Shown one piece after another: positions 56,379 to 64,000 of a DNA stretch of 64,000 nucleotides. Made by a program: the position numbers and the translations under genes. The stretch's first letter is position 1, and each line of letters begins with the position of its first letter. This DNA comes from Pseudomonadota bacterium (lineage in GTDB: Bacteria; Pseudomonadota; Gammaproteobacteria; Steroidobacterales; Woeseiaceae), in contig JADFSP010000002.1 in the NCBI GenBank assembly GCA_022560695.1, forward strand, positions 62,001 through 126,000. The letters are read 5' to 3'. The notes under the pieces are model-generated. The model saw nothing but the letters and a program-made list of their open reading frames with translations, did not search any database and was not told the DNA's origin.

Positions 56379-56401
56379 CAGGGCCTGAAGGCCCTCCTAA
56401 C
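56379..56401. repeat. REP-like palindrome
   Basis: GGGCCTGAAGGCCCTCCTAA at 56381-56400, containing the inner palindrome GGGCCTGAAGGCCC. It matches one arm of the repeat at 1259-1279, in the same orientation, without a second arm. Starts directly at the HNH stop codon. Confidence 0.65.
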
Positions 56402-56432
56402 GTTGCCACGAAAGCAGCTATACTCGCCATCG

Positions 56433-57323
56433 ATGCAATATCTGATCGATGCCAGCGTATACGTGTTCCGGGCTCACTTTTCGATGCCCGATGACATGGT
56501 TGATGGCGACGGCAACCCGGTCAACGCGCTGTACGGGTACTGCCGTTTTCTCGGCGACTTCATGGAACGTGTCAACCCCGAATTTGTTGCCGTGCTTTTC
56601 GACGAGAGTCTGACAACGTCGTTCCGTGCTGAAATTTATCCACAGTACAAGGCCAACCGGGAACCGGCGCCGGTCGAACTCAAGCGACAATTCGAGCAAT
56701 GCCGGCGATTCACGCGCGCACTCGGCATCATGGAATGTGCATGCCCGCGGTATGAGGCCGACGATCTGATCGGCACGCTCGTCGAACATGGCCGCCGCCG
56801 CGGTCGCGCGTCGACGATTGTCACCCGTGACAAGGACCTCGCTCAGTTGCTCTCCGAGGCAGATGTGTTCTGGGACATCGCGGGCAGGGGGAAAATAGGC
56901 TATCAGCAGATTCCCGAGACGTTTGGCGTATGGCCCGAGCAGATTGCCGATTTTCTCGCGTTGGCGGGCGACAGCGTCGACAACATTCCCGGCGTACCCG
57001 GCGTTGGCAAAAAGACGGCCACTGCACTGCTGCAACATTTCGGCAGCCTTGAGGAAATCTATGCCAACCTCGACAAGGTCCACGAGGTCACCGTCCGCGG
57101 AGCAAAAACACTTGGCGCGAAACTCGAATTACACAAGGACGATGCGATGCTGGCGCGGCGACTGACCGGCATCGCATGTGATGTGCCGATTGATCACCCC
57201 GCGACCGGCATGCGCCCTACGCCGCCAAAACTTGGTGACATCAATGCGCTGTTTGACGAGGCTGGTATCGGCATGGCGCTGCGGCGCCAGGCCGAGCGGG
57301 TATCCGACCTCCGGCACGGTTGA
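56433..57323 (+). CDS. 5'-3' exonuclease (PolA-N-terminal-like flap nuclease)
   Basis: 296-residue stand-alone FEN/PIN-type nuclease. Metal Asps in MQYLIDASVYVF, ARYEADDLIGTL-like RYEADDLIGTL and TRDKDLAQLL; DSVDNIPGVPGVGKKTATALL is the helix-3-turn-helix DNA-binding motif. It resembles the 5' nuclease domain of DNA polymerase I and E. coli Xni (ExoIX). The helical arch lysines and the first Asp look intact. ATG 56433 chosen; a longer start at 56403 adds ten non-homologous residues. Overlaps no gene; 38 bp before the kinase-like gene. Confidence 0.85.
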   Translation: MQYLIDASVYVFRAHFSMPDDMVDGDGNPVNALYGYCRFLGDFMERVNPEFVAVLFDESLTTSFRAEIYPQYKANREPAPVELKRQFEQCRRFTRALGIMECACPRYEADDLIGTLVEHGRRRGRASTIVTRDKDLAQLLSEADVFWDIAGRGKIGYQQIPETFGVWPEQIADFLALAGDSVDNIPGVPGVGKKTATALLQHFGSLEEIYANLDKVHEVTVRGAKTLGAKLELHKDDAMLARRLTGIACDVPIDHPATGMRPTPPKLGDINALFDEAGIGMALRRQAERVSDLRHG

Positions 57324-57361
57324 TAGCTGACAGTCGAGAGGTGTCGCAGCGACTCGATTCA

Positions 57362-58234
57362 ATGCCACACTGGAAAGCCATCGCCGCCACATGCTCCAGA
57401 CTCGGTATCGAGGTAACGCGGCCTGTCGAAGCTCACGCCGTCGGCGGAGGAGACATCAGCGCAGCGTGGCGGATCGAGACCGATAGCGGCCCGGCATTCA
57501 TCAAGACCGCGCGCGTTGCCGCATTCGACATGTTCGAAGCCGAGGCCGACGGGCTGGCGGAACTTGCGGCGCCCGGAACAATACGCGTTCCCCGGGTGCT
57601 TTGCTGCGGCTGTACCGATCACGAGGCATTTCTCGCGCTCGAGTGGATCTTCTTCAGCCGTCCGGACGCCGCTGCCGAAAAACGAATTGGCGAACAGTTG
57701 GCGCAAATGCACCGGCATACGGCCGAACGATTCGGCTGGCATCGCGACAATACGATCGGCCTGACGCCGCAGCAAAATGCACGATCTGCAGACTGGATCG
57801 AATTCTTCCGTGAGCGCAGATTGTTGTTTCAACTCAGCCTTGCGAATGAGAATGGATATTCGGGTGAGTTGCAAAAGCTGGGCCAGGCGCTTGCGCTCAG
57901 GCTATCGTCGCTGTTCCGCGGTTATGAACCTGTCGCATCGCTGCTTCACGGTGACCTCTGGGGTGGCAACTGGGGCAGCGCGAACGGTGTGCCGGTGATC
58001 TTCGACCCTGCTGTCTATTTCGGCGATCGCGAGTCCGACATTGCGATGACGAAGCTGTTCGGTGGCTTCGGCCGGTCGTTTTATGAGGCATACGAGTCAG
58101 GCTGGCCGCTGGCCGAAGGACACGCACAACGGCTGAAGCTGTACCAGCTGTACCACGTGCTGAATCATCTCAATCTTTTCGGCCGCAGCTATCTCGAACG
58201 TGCCATCGGCTTGATGCGAGAGCTGCTGGATTAA
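57362..58234 (+). CDS. Fructosamine kinase-family protein
   Basis: 290-residue FN3K/YniA-type protein kinase-like phosphotransferase that would phosphorylate ketosamines on glycated proteins. Motifs: AHAVGGGDISAAWRI, AFIKTA with the ATP Lys, catalytic loop LLHGDLWGGNWG and metal site FDPAVYFGDRESDIAMTKLFGGF (in parts). E. coli YniA has 286 residues. ATG 57362 preferred to TTG 57320, which would overlap the exonuclease stop. Its end overlaps the convergent VOC gene by 4 nt. Confidence 0.88.
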   Translation: MPHWKAIAATCSRLGIEVTRPVEAHAVGGGDISAAWRIETDSGPAFIKTARVAAFDMFEAEADGLAELAAPGTIRVPRVLCCGCTDHEAFLALEWIFFSRPDAAAEKRIGEQLAQMHRHTAERFGWHRDNTIGLTPQQNARSADWIEFFRERRLLFQLSLANENGYSGELQKLGQALALRLSSLFRGYEPVASLLHGDLWGGNWGSANGVPVIFDPAVYFGDRESDIAMTKLFGGFGRSFYEAYESGWPLAEGHAQRLKLYQLYHVLNHLNLFGRSYLERAIGLMRELLD

Positions 58235-59010
58235 TCCGAGAAGAGGCTCCTGACGCCCGTTTCCATGCTGCCCTCGTCGACTTCGTAAGCTTCGCCGAGA
58301 AAATCCTCGTCGAACATGTACAGCGGCGTACCTTCCGGCGCCTTGAGGACGCAGAATGCCCCCTCGAATCCCGGGAATCGCTCGCAGGCCATCCCGTGTT
58401 GTTCAATCAACGCCGACAGCGCCGCTCTGTCGCGGCACTTGAAACACAGTGATGGCGTGTCGAGTGCGATGCTCTCTGAAAGCCCGAGCGCAATGCCACC
58501 GGCATCGAAGCGCATATGAACGGTAGGCTCTTCGCGCATGCTGAGTACGACCGGCGCGATCGGAGCCCAGAATCGCGCAGAGCGCGTGACATCACGCGCC
58601 GGCAGCGTCAACTCGAACCAGGTGCCGCAAAGTGAATCATTGTCGTCCTCGTCAACGCCATGAAAGGTGCGAGCCTCGAGCATCGTGATCGTGTGGCCGT
58701 CACGATCGGTCAGGCCGATTTCGTTGAACACGTCTTCATCGAGGCGCATGAAACTGAACTCAAAGCCATGATCGGACATCGAGCGCGCGTGCCGTGCAAG
58801 TTCCGGCTGTACAAAAGTAATGGCAGGCGCATCGAAGACGCGATCGTGCAGGCCAATGCAAAGCACTCCGTCGCTGACCACGGCATACTTGTGTGACCAC
58901 ACGTCGCCAATTTCGAGCTCGACGAAACCGAGAACCTTGTAAAAATGCAGCGACTCGACGATATCGGGAGTACGCACACCGAACTCGAGAAAGCGCCCAA
59001 TGCCGCTCAT
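58231..59010 (-). CDS. Two-module VOC-family protein
   Basis: 259-residue protein with two VOC-type modules (about 1-120 and 125-245): FLEFGVRTPDIVESLHFY, GHTITMLEARTFHG and later WFELTLPARDVTRSARFWAPIAP, FCVLKAPEGTPLYMFD. Such doubled glyoxalase/bleomycin-resistance folds often bind metal and small carbonyl compounds; substrate unknown. ATG 59010 overlaps the hemH stop by 4 nt (ATGA), so it is translated with hemH. Nothing else suggests heme chemistry. Confidence 0.78.
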   Translation of the reverse strand: MSGIGRFLEFGVRTPDIVESLHFYKVLGFVELEIGDVWSHKYAVVSDGVLCIGLHDRVFDAPAITFVQPELARHARSMSDHGFEFSFMRLDEDVFNEIGLTDRDGHTITMLEARTFHGVDEDDNDSLCGTWFELTLPARDVTRSARFWAPIAPVVLSMREEPTVHMRFDAGGIALGLSESIALDTPSLCFKCRDRAALSALIEQHGMACERFPGFEGAFCVLKAPEGTPLYMFDEDFLGEAYEVDEGSMETGVRSLFSD

Positions 59011-60119
59011 TGCTGCGCTCCCATCGCAAGTGCCCGTTGCCGGGATTTGTCACTTTGACGTGCCGCTTCACTCGCGCTCCAGTCGGGTGACGATTCGGGC
59101 CAGCCGCCCGCGTGTTTCGACACCAGGCGGCTCAGGAATGCGATGTGGTCGTCACGGGCATTCAGGGCGGGAATATAATTGAGTTCGGCACCGCCCGCCG
59201 CGCGAAACAGATCGCGGTAACGTATCTCGATTTCCTCGAGAGTTTCGAGACAGTCAGCCGCGAAGCCCGGGCAAACGACGTCGATACGACCAAGCTTGCT
59301 GCTGCCGAATCCGCCGATCGTTTCGTCCGTGTATGGCCGCAACCACTCGGCCCGACCGATGCGCGACTGAAACGATACGATCCACTCATCATCGCCGATC
59401 TCGAGAGACGCGGCAGTCAGGCGCGCGGTTTTGTGGCACTGGCAGTGATAAGGATCACCTCGTGCCAGATTTTCCTGCGGCAGTCCGTGAAACGAAAACA
59501 GCAGTTTTTCACCGCGACCGTTTCGGTCCCAATTGTCTCGAATGCTCGACGTCAGCGCGGCGATGTAGCCCGGGGAATCGTGGTATTGGTTGATGGTTCG
59601 CAATTCGGGGATCCAGCGCCGCCGCGACAGTGCCGCCGTCACAGCGTCGAAGACCGAGCCCGTCGTTGTTCCTGAGTACTGCGGATACAGCGGCAGCAAA
59701 ATGATGCGTCGTGCACCGTCGGCGTGCAGCATGTTGAGTGCGTCATCGATCGACGGCTTTCCGTAGGACATTCCGAGGCGGACATGAACGCTGCCGGCGC
59801 TGCGTGCGGACAGGTGGTTTTGGAGTGCCGCGGCAATATCCTCCGAATGCCGCAACAACGGAGAGCCGTGTTCGGTCCAGATTTTCTGATAGGCGCGGGC
59901 GGAGCGCGCCGGCCGGATTCGCAGGATTACGCCGTGCAACATCAGCCACCAGGGCAGTCGCGGCAGCTCCACAACGCGCGGGTCCCAGAGAAATTCTTTG
60001 AGGTAGCGCCGTACTGCCGCGGGAGTGGGTTCGTCAGGCGTACCCAGGTTGACGAGCAAGACACCGAGAGACCCGGAATTGCCATGCTCGTATTCAGGCG
60101 AGGAGTGAAACGCCGGCAT
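59007..60119 (-). CDS. hemH: Ferrochelatase
   Basis: 370-residue enzyme inserting Fe(II) into protoporphyrin IX, the last step of heme synthesis. Motifs: GVLLVNLGTPDEPTPAAVRRYLKEFL (in parts), RLGMSYGKPSI, LLPLYPQYSGTTTGS, LLFSFHGLPQ with the metal His, SRIGRAEWLRPYTD and VCPGFAADCLETLEEI. Length is normal (320-370). ATG 60119 chosen; a longer start at 60266 would add unrelated residues. C-terminal SDKSRQRAL tail is a short extension. The downstream VOC gene is coupled. Confidence 0.96.
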   Translation of the reverse strand: MPAFHSSPEYEHGNSGSLGVLLVNLGTPDEPTPAAVRRYLKEFLWDPRVVELPRLPWWLMLHGVILRIRPARSARAYQKIWTEHGSPLLRHSEDIAAALQNHLSARSAGSVHVRLGMSYGKPSIDDALNMLHADGARRIILLPLYPQYSGTTTGSVFDAVTAALSRRRWIPELRTINQYHDSPGYIAALTSSIRDNWDRNGRGEKLLFSFHGLPQENLARGDPYHCQCHKTARLTAASLEIGDDEWIVSFQSRIGRAEWLRPYTDETIGGFGSSKLGRIDVVCPGFAADCLETLEEIEIRYRDLFRAAGGAELNYIPALNARDDHIAFLSRLVSKHAGGWPESSPDWSASEAARQSDKSRQRALAMGAQQ

Positions 60120-60233
60120 AAAAATCAGAATCGATGTTTGTTGACCGTAACAGTACTGGAAAGACTGCGCCCGTGCCAGCCAGCCGCGGTATAATTGCTT
60201 GTCTTCATTGACATTTACGGAGAATTTCCGGCG

Positions 60234-60665
60234 GTGCAAGAAAACATGCCCAATAACATCCGGCAACCGGACCGATGGACGTTGATTCGTGATGTGGCCG
60301 TGCTGCAGGTGAAGCTGGTCGTCGATGGCCTCAGGGATCTGATTCTTGTGCCGGCGTCATTGATCGCCGGGGTGGCCAGTTTAATCGGTGGTGACGGCGA
60401 ACATCCCGGCCCACAATTTTATCGCCTGCTCGGAGTCGGAAAACGAAGCGAACACTGGATCAATTTGTTCGGCGCCCACCGGCATTCACCCGATGGCGTT
60501 GCGAGCGAGCGAGAATTCAATGACGCAAGCATCGACGACATCATAGGACGCGTCGAATCTTTCGTTGTGGACGAATACCAGCGCGGTGGAGTCACCGCAC
60601 AGGCGAAGGCACGCCTGGACAGCGTGTTGAAGTCCATACGGCGCGGGGACAAATTAAGCCAATAG
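60234..60665 (+). CDS. Hypothetical protein
   Basis: 143-residue protein with a central hydrophobic segment (VDGLRDLILVPASLIAGVASLIGG, about residues 34-57) that may dip into the membrane, then a charged helical C-terminus (EFNDASIDDIIGRVESFVVDEY). No domain recognised. GTG 60234 has CGGAGA upstream (60218-60223); ATG 60246 is an alternative. Divergent from hemH. The next gene on the other strand is the AGCS transporter, so it may be alone. Confidence 0.55.
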   Translation: MQENMPNNIRQPDRWTLIRDVAVLQVKLVVDGLRDLILVPASLIAGVASLIGGDGEHPGPQFYRLLGVGKRSEHWINLFGAHRHSPDGVASEREFNDASIDDIIGRVESFVVDEYQRGGVTAQAKARLDSVLKSIRRGDKLSQ

Positions 60666-60722
60666 CGGCGGCCGGGACGCTGATGCGCGACAAGCCTACG
60701 GCCGCATCACCAGGGGCATCGC

Positions 60723-62429
60723 TCAATTCCGGTGCACGTCCCGGCCGGACAGTAATTCGTCAAGATGCGGCGGCGGATGATCGGGGCCCATGCGGCCGGA
60801 CTTCAGCCGGCCGACATATTCCTTGTAGGCGCGCATGGCCTGGTAGCCGAAGAACCAGCAGATCGGAATGTTCGCGAACACCATAACGCCGGTTCCGACA
60901 CCGATTACATTGTCCAGGTCGGTATCGGTCTTGATGAAGCCGAGCGTCGCGATGACGATCAGCATGCAATACACGATTTTGTAGGCGAGCACGTATTTCT
61001 CGCCGGCGAGAAACACCATGCCCTGCTCGCCGTAGTAACTCCACGAAATGATGGTCGAAACGGCGAACAACCATGCGGCGATGGAAACCAGCCACTTGCC
61101 GAGACCCGGTTTGACGCTGTCGAACGCCTTTGCCGTCAGCGTTGCGCCGACGTAGGCCCTGTAAAAGCCATCGCCGACCACTGTGGGTGATACCGTGCTG
61201 TCAAATGCGCTCCAGGTAATCCAGTAGCCCGAGGCGTCGAGAGCGACCGTGCCTTCGATCTTGTGCCGGCTGAAACCGTCGTCTCTCTCGTGGGCTTCGA
61301 CGATGAGGATGACCTTGTCACGCTCGTGCCAGTCGTTGCCGGGCACGCGAGTTTCTGCGAACTGCCAGCCGGAGGCGGTCTGCGAAAGCGCAGGCGTATC
61401 GGTGAACGGGATGTCCGGCGCACGATTCCAGATTCCGGTTGACAGAATAATCAGCGCCGTAAAAGTGCATACGACGATCGTGTCGATGAACGGCTCGAGG
61501 CCCGCAACGATGCCCTCACGGGCAGGCTCATCGGTCTTTGCAGCCGCGTGGGCGATAGGCGATGAGCCCTGGCCCGCTTCGTTCGAAAACACAGCGCGCT
61601 TGAGGCCGAACATGAACGCCGATGCGGCCGTGCCACCAATGAATGCGCCGGCGGCTTCGGTTGGTACGAACGCAGACTTGACGATCAGGACGAAAATCGC
61701 CGGCATGTCGGTGATGTTGAGTGCCAGTACGTAAAAACCCGTCAGCAGATACAGGACGACCATGACCGGCACGAGTGTCGCCGTGACTTTGCCGATGCGC
61801 TTGATGCCGCCGATGATGACAGTGCCGACAATCAGGGCAAGAATGATGCCCGAGATCCAGCTCGGTACCGAGAAATACGCTTGCGTCAATTCACCGACAT
61901 TCCACGCCTGAAACATGTTGCCGCCGGTCGTTGCCGACATAAGTAAGGTCAGGCAAAAGATGACGCCGATCGTTCGGCCGAGGCCGCCGAGATTTTTTCG
62001 CTCGAAAGCTTTGGCCGCAACCCACATCGGCCCGCCATGCGGATTGTCGGGATCGTCGATGTTGCGATACAGCATCGAGAGAGTCACTTCAGTCAGCTTG
62101 ATTGCCATGCCGAGAAAGCCAACGACCCACATCCAGAAGACTGCGCCTGGCCCGCCCAGCGAGATGGCAAGCGCGACACCGCCGATGTTGCCCAGCCCCA
62201 CAGTTGCGGACAGGGCTGCCGACAGAGCCTGGAAGTGGTTGATGGCGCCGGGGTCATCGGGATCGTCGTAGACACCGCGAATGACGGACGGTCCATGAGT
62301 CAACGCGTGATACTGCGAAAATCCACTCCAGATCGTGAACAGAATGCCCGTGCCGACGATGGCATAGAGCACATACTCGTGCCAGAGAATACTGTTCAGG
62401 AATGCCAGAAAGGCGCTGAATTCCGCCAT
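60723..62429 (-). CDS. Sodium:alanine symporter (AGCS family), long form
   Basis: 568-residue inner-membrane carrier moving alanine, glycine or related amino acids with sodium. Typical AGCS motifs: ALSATVGLGNIGGVALAISLGGPGAVFW (in parts), FSNEAGQGSSPIAHAAAKT and WSYYGEQ. About eleven membrane helices. Compared with usual AGCS carriers (about 450-540 residues) it has a hydrophilic insert of some 95 residues at about 345-440, between two late helices, predicted outside, with no Cys and no known domain. Alone on the minus strand. Confidence 0.9.
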   Translation of the reverse strand: MAEFSAFLAFLNSILWHEYVLYAIVGTGILFTIWSGFSQYHALTHGPSVIRGVYDDPDDPGAINHFQALSAALSATVGLGNIGGVALAISLGGPGAVFWMWVVGFLGMAIKLTEVTLSMLYRNIDDPDNPHGGPMWVAAKAFERKNLGGLGRTIGVIFCLTLLMSATTGGNMFQAWNVGELTQAYFSVPSWISGIILALIVGTVIIGGIKRIGKVTATLVPVMVVLYLLTGFYVLALNITDMPAIFVLIVKSAFVPTEAAGAFIGGTAASAFMFGLKRAVFSNEAGQGSSPIAHAAAKTDEPAREGIVAGLEPFIDTIVVCTFTALIILSTGIWNRAPDIPFTDTPALSQTASGWQFAETRVPGNDWHERDKVILIVEAHERDDGFSRHKIEGTVALDASGYWITWSAFDSTVSPTVVGDGFYRAYVGATLTAKAFDSVKPGLGKWLVSIAAWLFAVSTIISWSYYGEQGMVFLAGEKYVLAYKIVYCMLIVIATLGFIKTDTDLDNVIGVGTGVMVFANIPICWFFGYQAMRAYKEYVGRLKSGRMGPDHPPPHLDELLSGRDVHRN

Positions 62430-62500
62430 CGTTTCCCCGAGAATCCGCCGTGCGTGGTGTCACCTGGGCAGCAGGCGGTCCACACTGTTATCGCATCATG

Positions 62501-63799
62501 CTATGTAACGGTCGGCGCGGCCTCCATGATAGCCGTCACGCCCATGCCGCCGGCCGTACACACAGAGATCAATCCGCGCCCCGATCCTTTTTCACTGAGG
62601 AGTTTCGCCATCGTTGCCACGATCCGGGCGCCGGTCGCCGCAAACGGGTGCCCGATCGCGATGCTGCCGCCTTTGACATTGAGTTTCGCCAGCGCGATCG
62701 GACCCATTGGTTCGTTGCGGCCGAGACGATCGCGGCAGAATTTCGGTGACTGCCATGCTTTGATCGTCGCAATTGTCTGTGCGGCAAACGCTTCGTGAAT
62801 TTCGTAAAAATCGAAATCCTGCAGGCGCAAATTCGCCTCTTTGAGCATTTCGGAAACGGCATATGCGGGGGCCATCAGCAACCCCTCGTCGTCGACGAAG
62901 TTGACCGCCGCCACCTTTGCAAACGTCAGGTATGCGAGTACGGGAAGATTCTTCAGGCGCGCCCATTCCTCGTCGGCCAATAGCACGGCGGCGGCACCGT
63001 CCGTCAGCGGTGTGCTGTTGCCCGCCGTCATCGTGCCCTCGCCGCTCTTGTCGAAAACCGGCTTCAGCGCGGACAGCCTCTCGAACGTCGTATCGCGTCG
63101 TATGTTGTTGTCTTCCTCTGCATCCCGGAACGGCACGACGAGGTCGTCGTACCAGCCGGCGTCATAAGCGGCGGCGGCCTTTACATGGCTTTCGAGCGCC
63201 AACTGGTCCTGATGCTCTCGCTGGATGCCCCAGTGCTTTGCCATGATCTCGGTACTTTCGCCCATAGACAGTTTCGTTCGCGGCTCTGTGACGCCGGGGA
63301 GCTCGGGTATGAAATGCTTCGGTCGAAGGCGGAACCATGGCGTGATGCGCTGGACAAGCGATCGCGCCGCGTGGACATCGAGCAGGACGCGGCGAAAGCC
63401 GTCGCGATACACAATCGGGGCATCACTGACCGAATCGGTACCACCGGCGATACCCGATTCGATCTGCCCGAGAGCGATCTTGTTGGCGATCATGATCGTT
63501 GCTTCGAGGCTCGTGCCGCAGGCGCGTTGCAGGTCGACGCCAGGTGTTCGCATCGACAGGCCCGAATCCATCACGCTTTCGCGTGCCAGATTCCAGTCTC
63601 GCGAATGCTTGATAACGGCACCCAACGCGACGTCGCCAAGCGTTTGCCCCCTGAGGTCGAATTTGTCGACCAGCCCGGTCAATGCCGCGGTCATCATCTC
63701 CTGGTTGGAGCAGTGCCGGTAAATCGAATGCGACCGGACAAATGGAATGCGTGACCCGCCGACCACGGCGACTCGTGCGACCCGTCCGTCATGCAGCAT
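62501..63799 (-). CDS. Acetyl-CoA C-acyltransferase (thiolase)
   Basis: 432-residue thiolase that cleaves 3-ketoacyl-CoA (beta-oxidation) or makes acetoacetyl-CoA. Catalytic residues: first Cys in LQRACGTSLEA, His in YEIHEAFAAQTIA, His in GGSIAIGHPFAATGARIV and second Cys in SVCTAGGMGVTA. The N-terminal half has a longer loop than classical FadA, of the FadI type. ATG 63799 has GGAGG 6 nt upstream; an earlier ATG at 63826 lacks one. FadB/FadJ partner not in view. The last 200 bp of the window after it show no gene. Confidence 0.9.
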   Translation of the reverse strand: MLHDGRVARVAVVGGSRIPFVRSHSIYRHCSNQEMMTAALTGLVDKFDLRGQTLGDVALGAVIKHSRDWNLARESVMDSGLSMRTPGVDLQRACGTSLEATIMIANKIALGQIESGIAGGTDSVSDAPIVYRDGFRRVLLDVHAARSLVQRITPWFRLRPKHFIPELPGVTEPRTKLSMGESTEIMAKHWGIQREHQDQLALESHVKAAAAYDAGWYDDLVVPFRDAEEDNNIRRDTTFERLSALKPVFDKSGEGTMTAGNSTPLTDGAAAVLLADEEWARLKNLPVLAYLTFAKVAAVNFVDDEGLLMAPAYAVSEMLKEANLRLQDFDFYEIHEAFAAQTIATIKAWQSPKFCRDRLGRNEPMGPIALAKLNVKGGSIAIGHPFAATGARIVATMAKLLSEKGSGRGLISVCTAGGMGVTAIMEAAPTVT

Positions 63800-64000
63800 G
63801 ATTGCCTCCGATATTGGCAAATGCACTTGCTAAGGCATGCAACTTTACACTATTGGCCGAGACTATCGAGAGCGGCTCGCCGCCAATTTCAGACGGCCAG
63901 CATGATCGGCCGGCAGGCCCGGCGTAGCTTTGATTAGTCGCTGCTTCGATGAGCGCACCGTGTAATCATGTGCAATTCTTGGTCGGCCTGATCTGGACAA

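Overview
The window reads as a chromosomal stretch of a high-GC, free-living gammaproteobacterium outside the Enterobacterales. The evidence is blockwise synteny seen across Gammaproteobacteria: the end of the ATP synthase operon near glmU-glmS; topA-smg-dprA-LysM facing def-fmt-rsmB; and rsmB followed by a DUF4390 protein and an ntrYX-type two-component pair. A sediment or marine lineage such as Woeseiaceae is my best guess, but that is inference from gene content, not something the DNA proves. I saw no rRNA, tRNA, CRISPR array, prophage or insertion sequence, and no gene-free stretch longer than 300 bases.

Layout. 1-6.7 kb: atpD (3' part), atpC, then an inserted minus-strand symporter and lipoprotein, then glmU-glmS. 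6.9-14.6 kb is accessory: a secreted TPR protein, a CadC-like membrane regulator with TPRs, a MerT-like membrane protein coupled to a thioredoxin-fold lipoprotein beside a possible merR remnant, a hydrolase, a quinone-oxidoreductase-like enzyme and a membrane protein. 14.7-22.1 kb: HD-domain protein, xthA, prlC, gor, aroE, hemB. 22.2-24.05 kb: an ECF sigma factor, a zinc-type anti-sigma protein and a secreted precursor with nine EG[S/K]CG repeats resembling HvfA copper-binding RiPPs; this is the most interesting locus. 24.2-29.7 kb: tag, two small membrane proteins, a large secreted subtilase, an AhpD-like protein. 29.7-37.2 kb: VOC-hemF-tsaC-topA-smg-dprA-LysM, all minus strand. 37.5-44.5 kb: def-fmt-rsmB-DUF4390-ntrY-ntrX. 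44.6-50.5 kb: capA-like, SPOR, argS, priA (minus). 50.7-52.5 kb: a second sigma-factor operon of four overlapping genes. 52.6-64 kb: pntAB, HNH nuclease, 5'-3' exonuclease, fructosamine-kinase-like protein, VOC protein, hemH, hypothetical, AGCS symporter and thiolase.

How genes work together. Housekeeping units cover ATP synthesis, UDP-GlcNAc supply (glmS, glmU), heme (hemB, hemF, hemH), translation initiation and decoding (def, fmt, rsmB, tsaC, argS), redox balance (gor, pntAB) and DNA maintenance (topA, dprA, priA, xthA, tag). The two sigma-factor operons and the CadC-like regulator are the likely environmental-response units. Palindromic REP-like elements lie at 1259-1316, 14621-14683 and 56379-56401, and unrelated large inverted repeats at 44500-44582 and 48151-48254.
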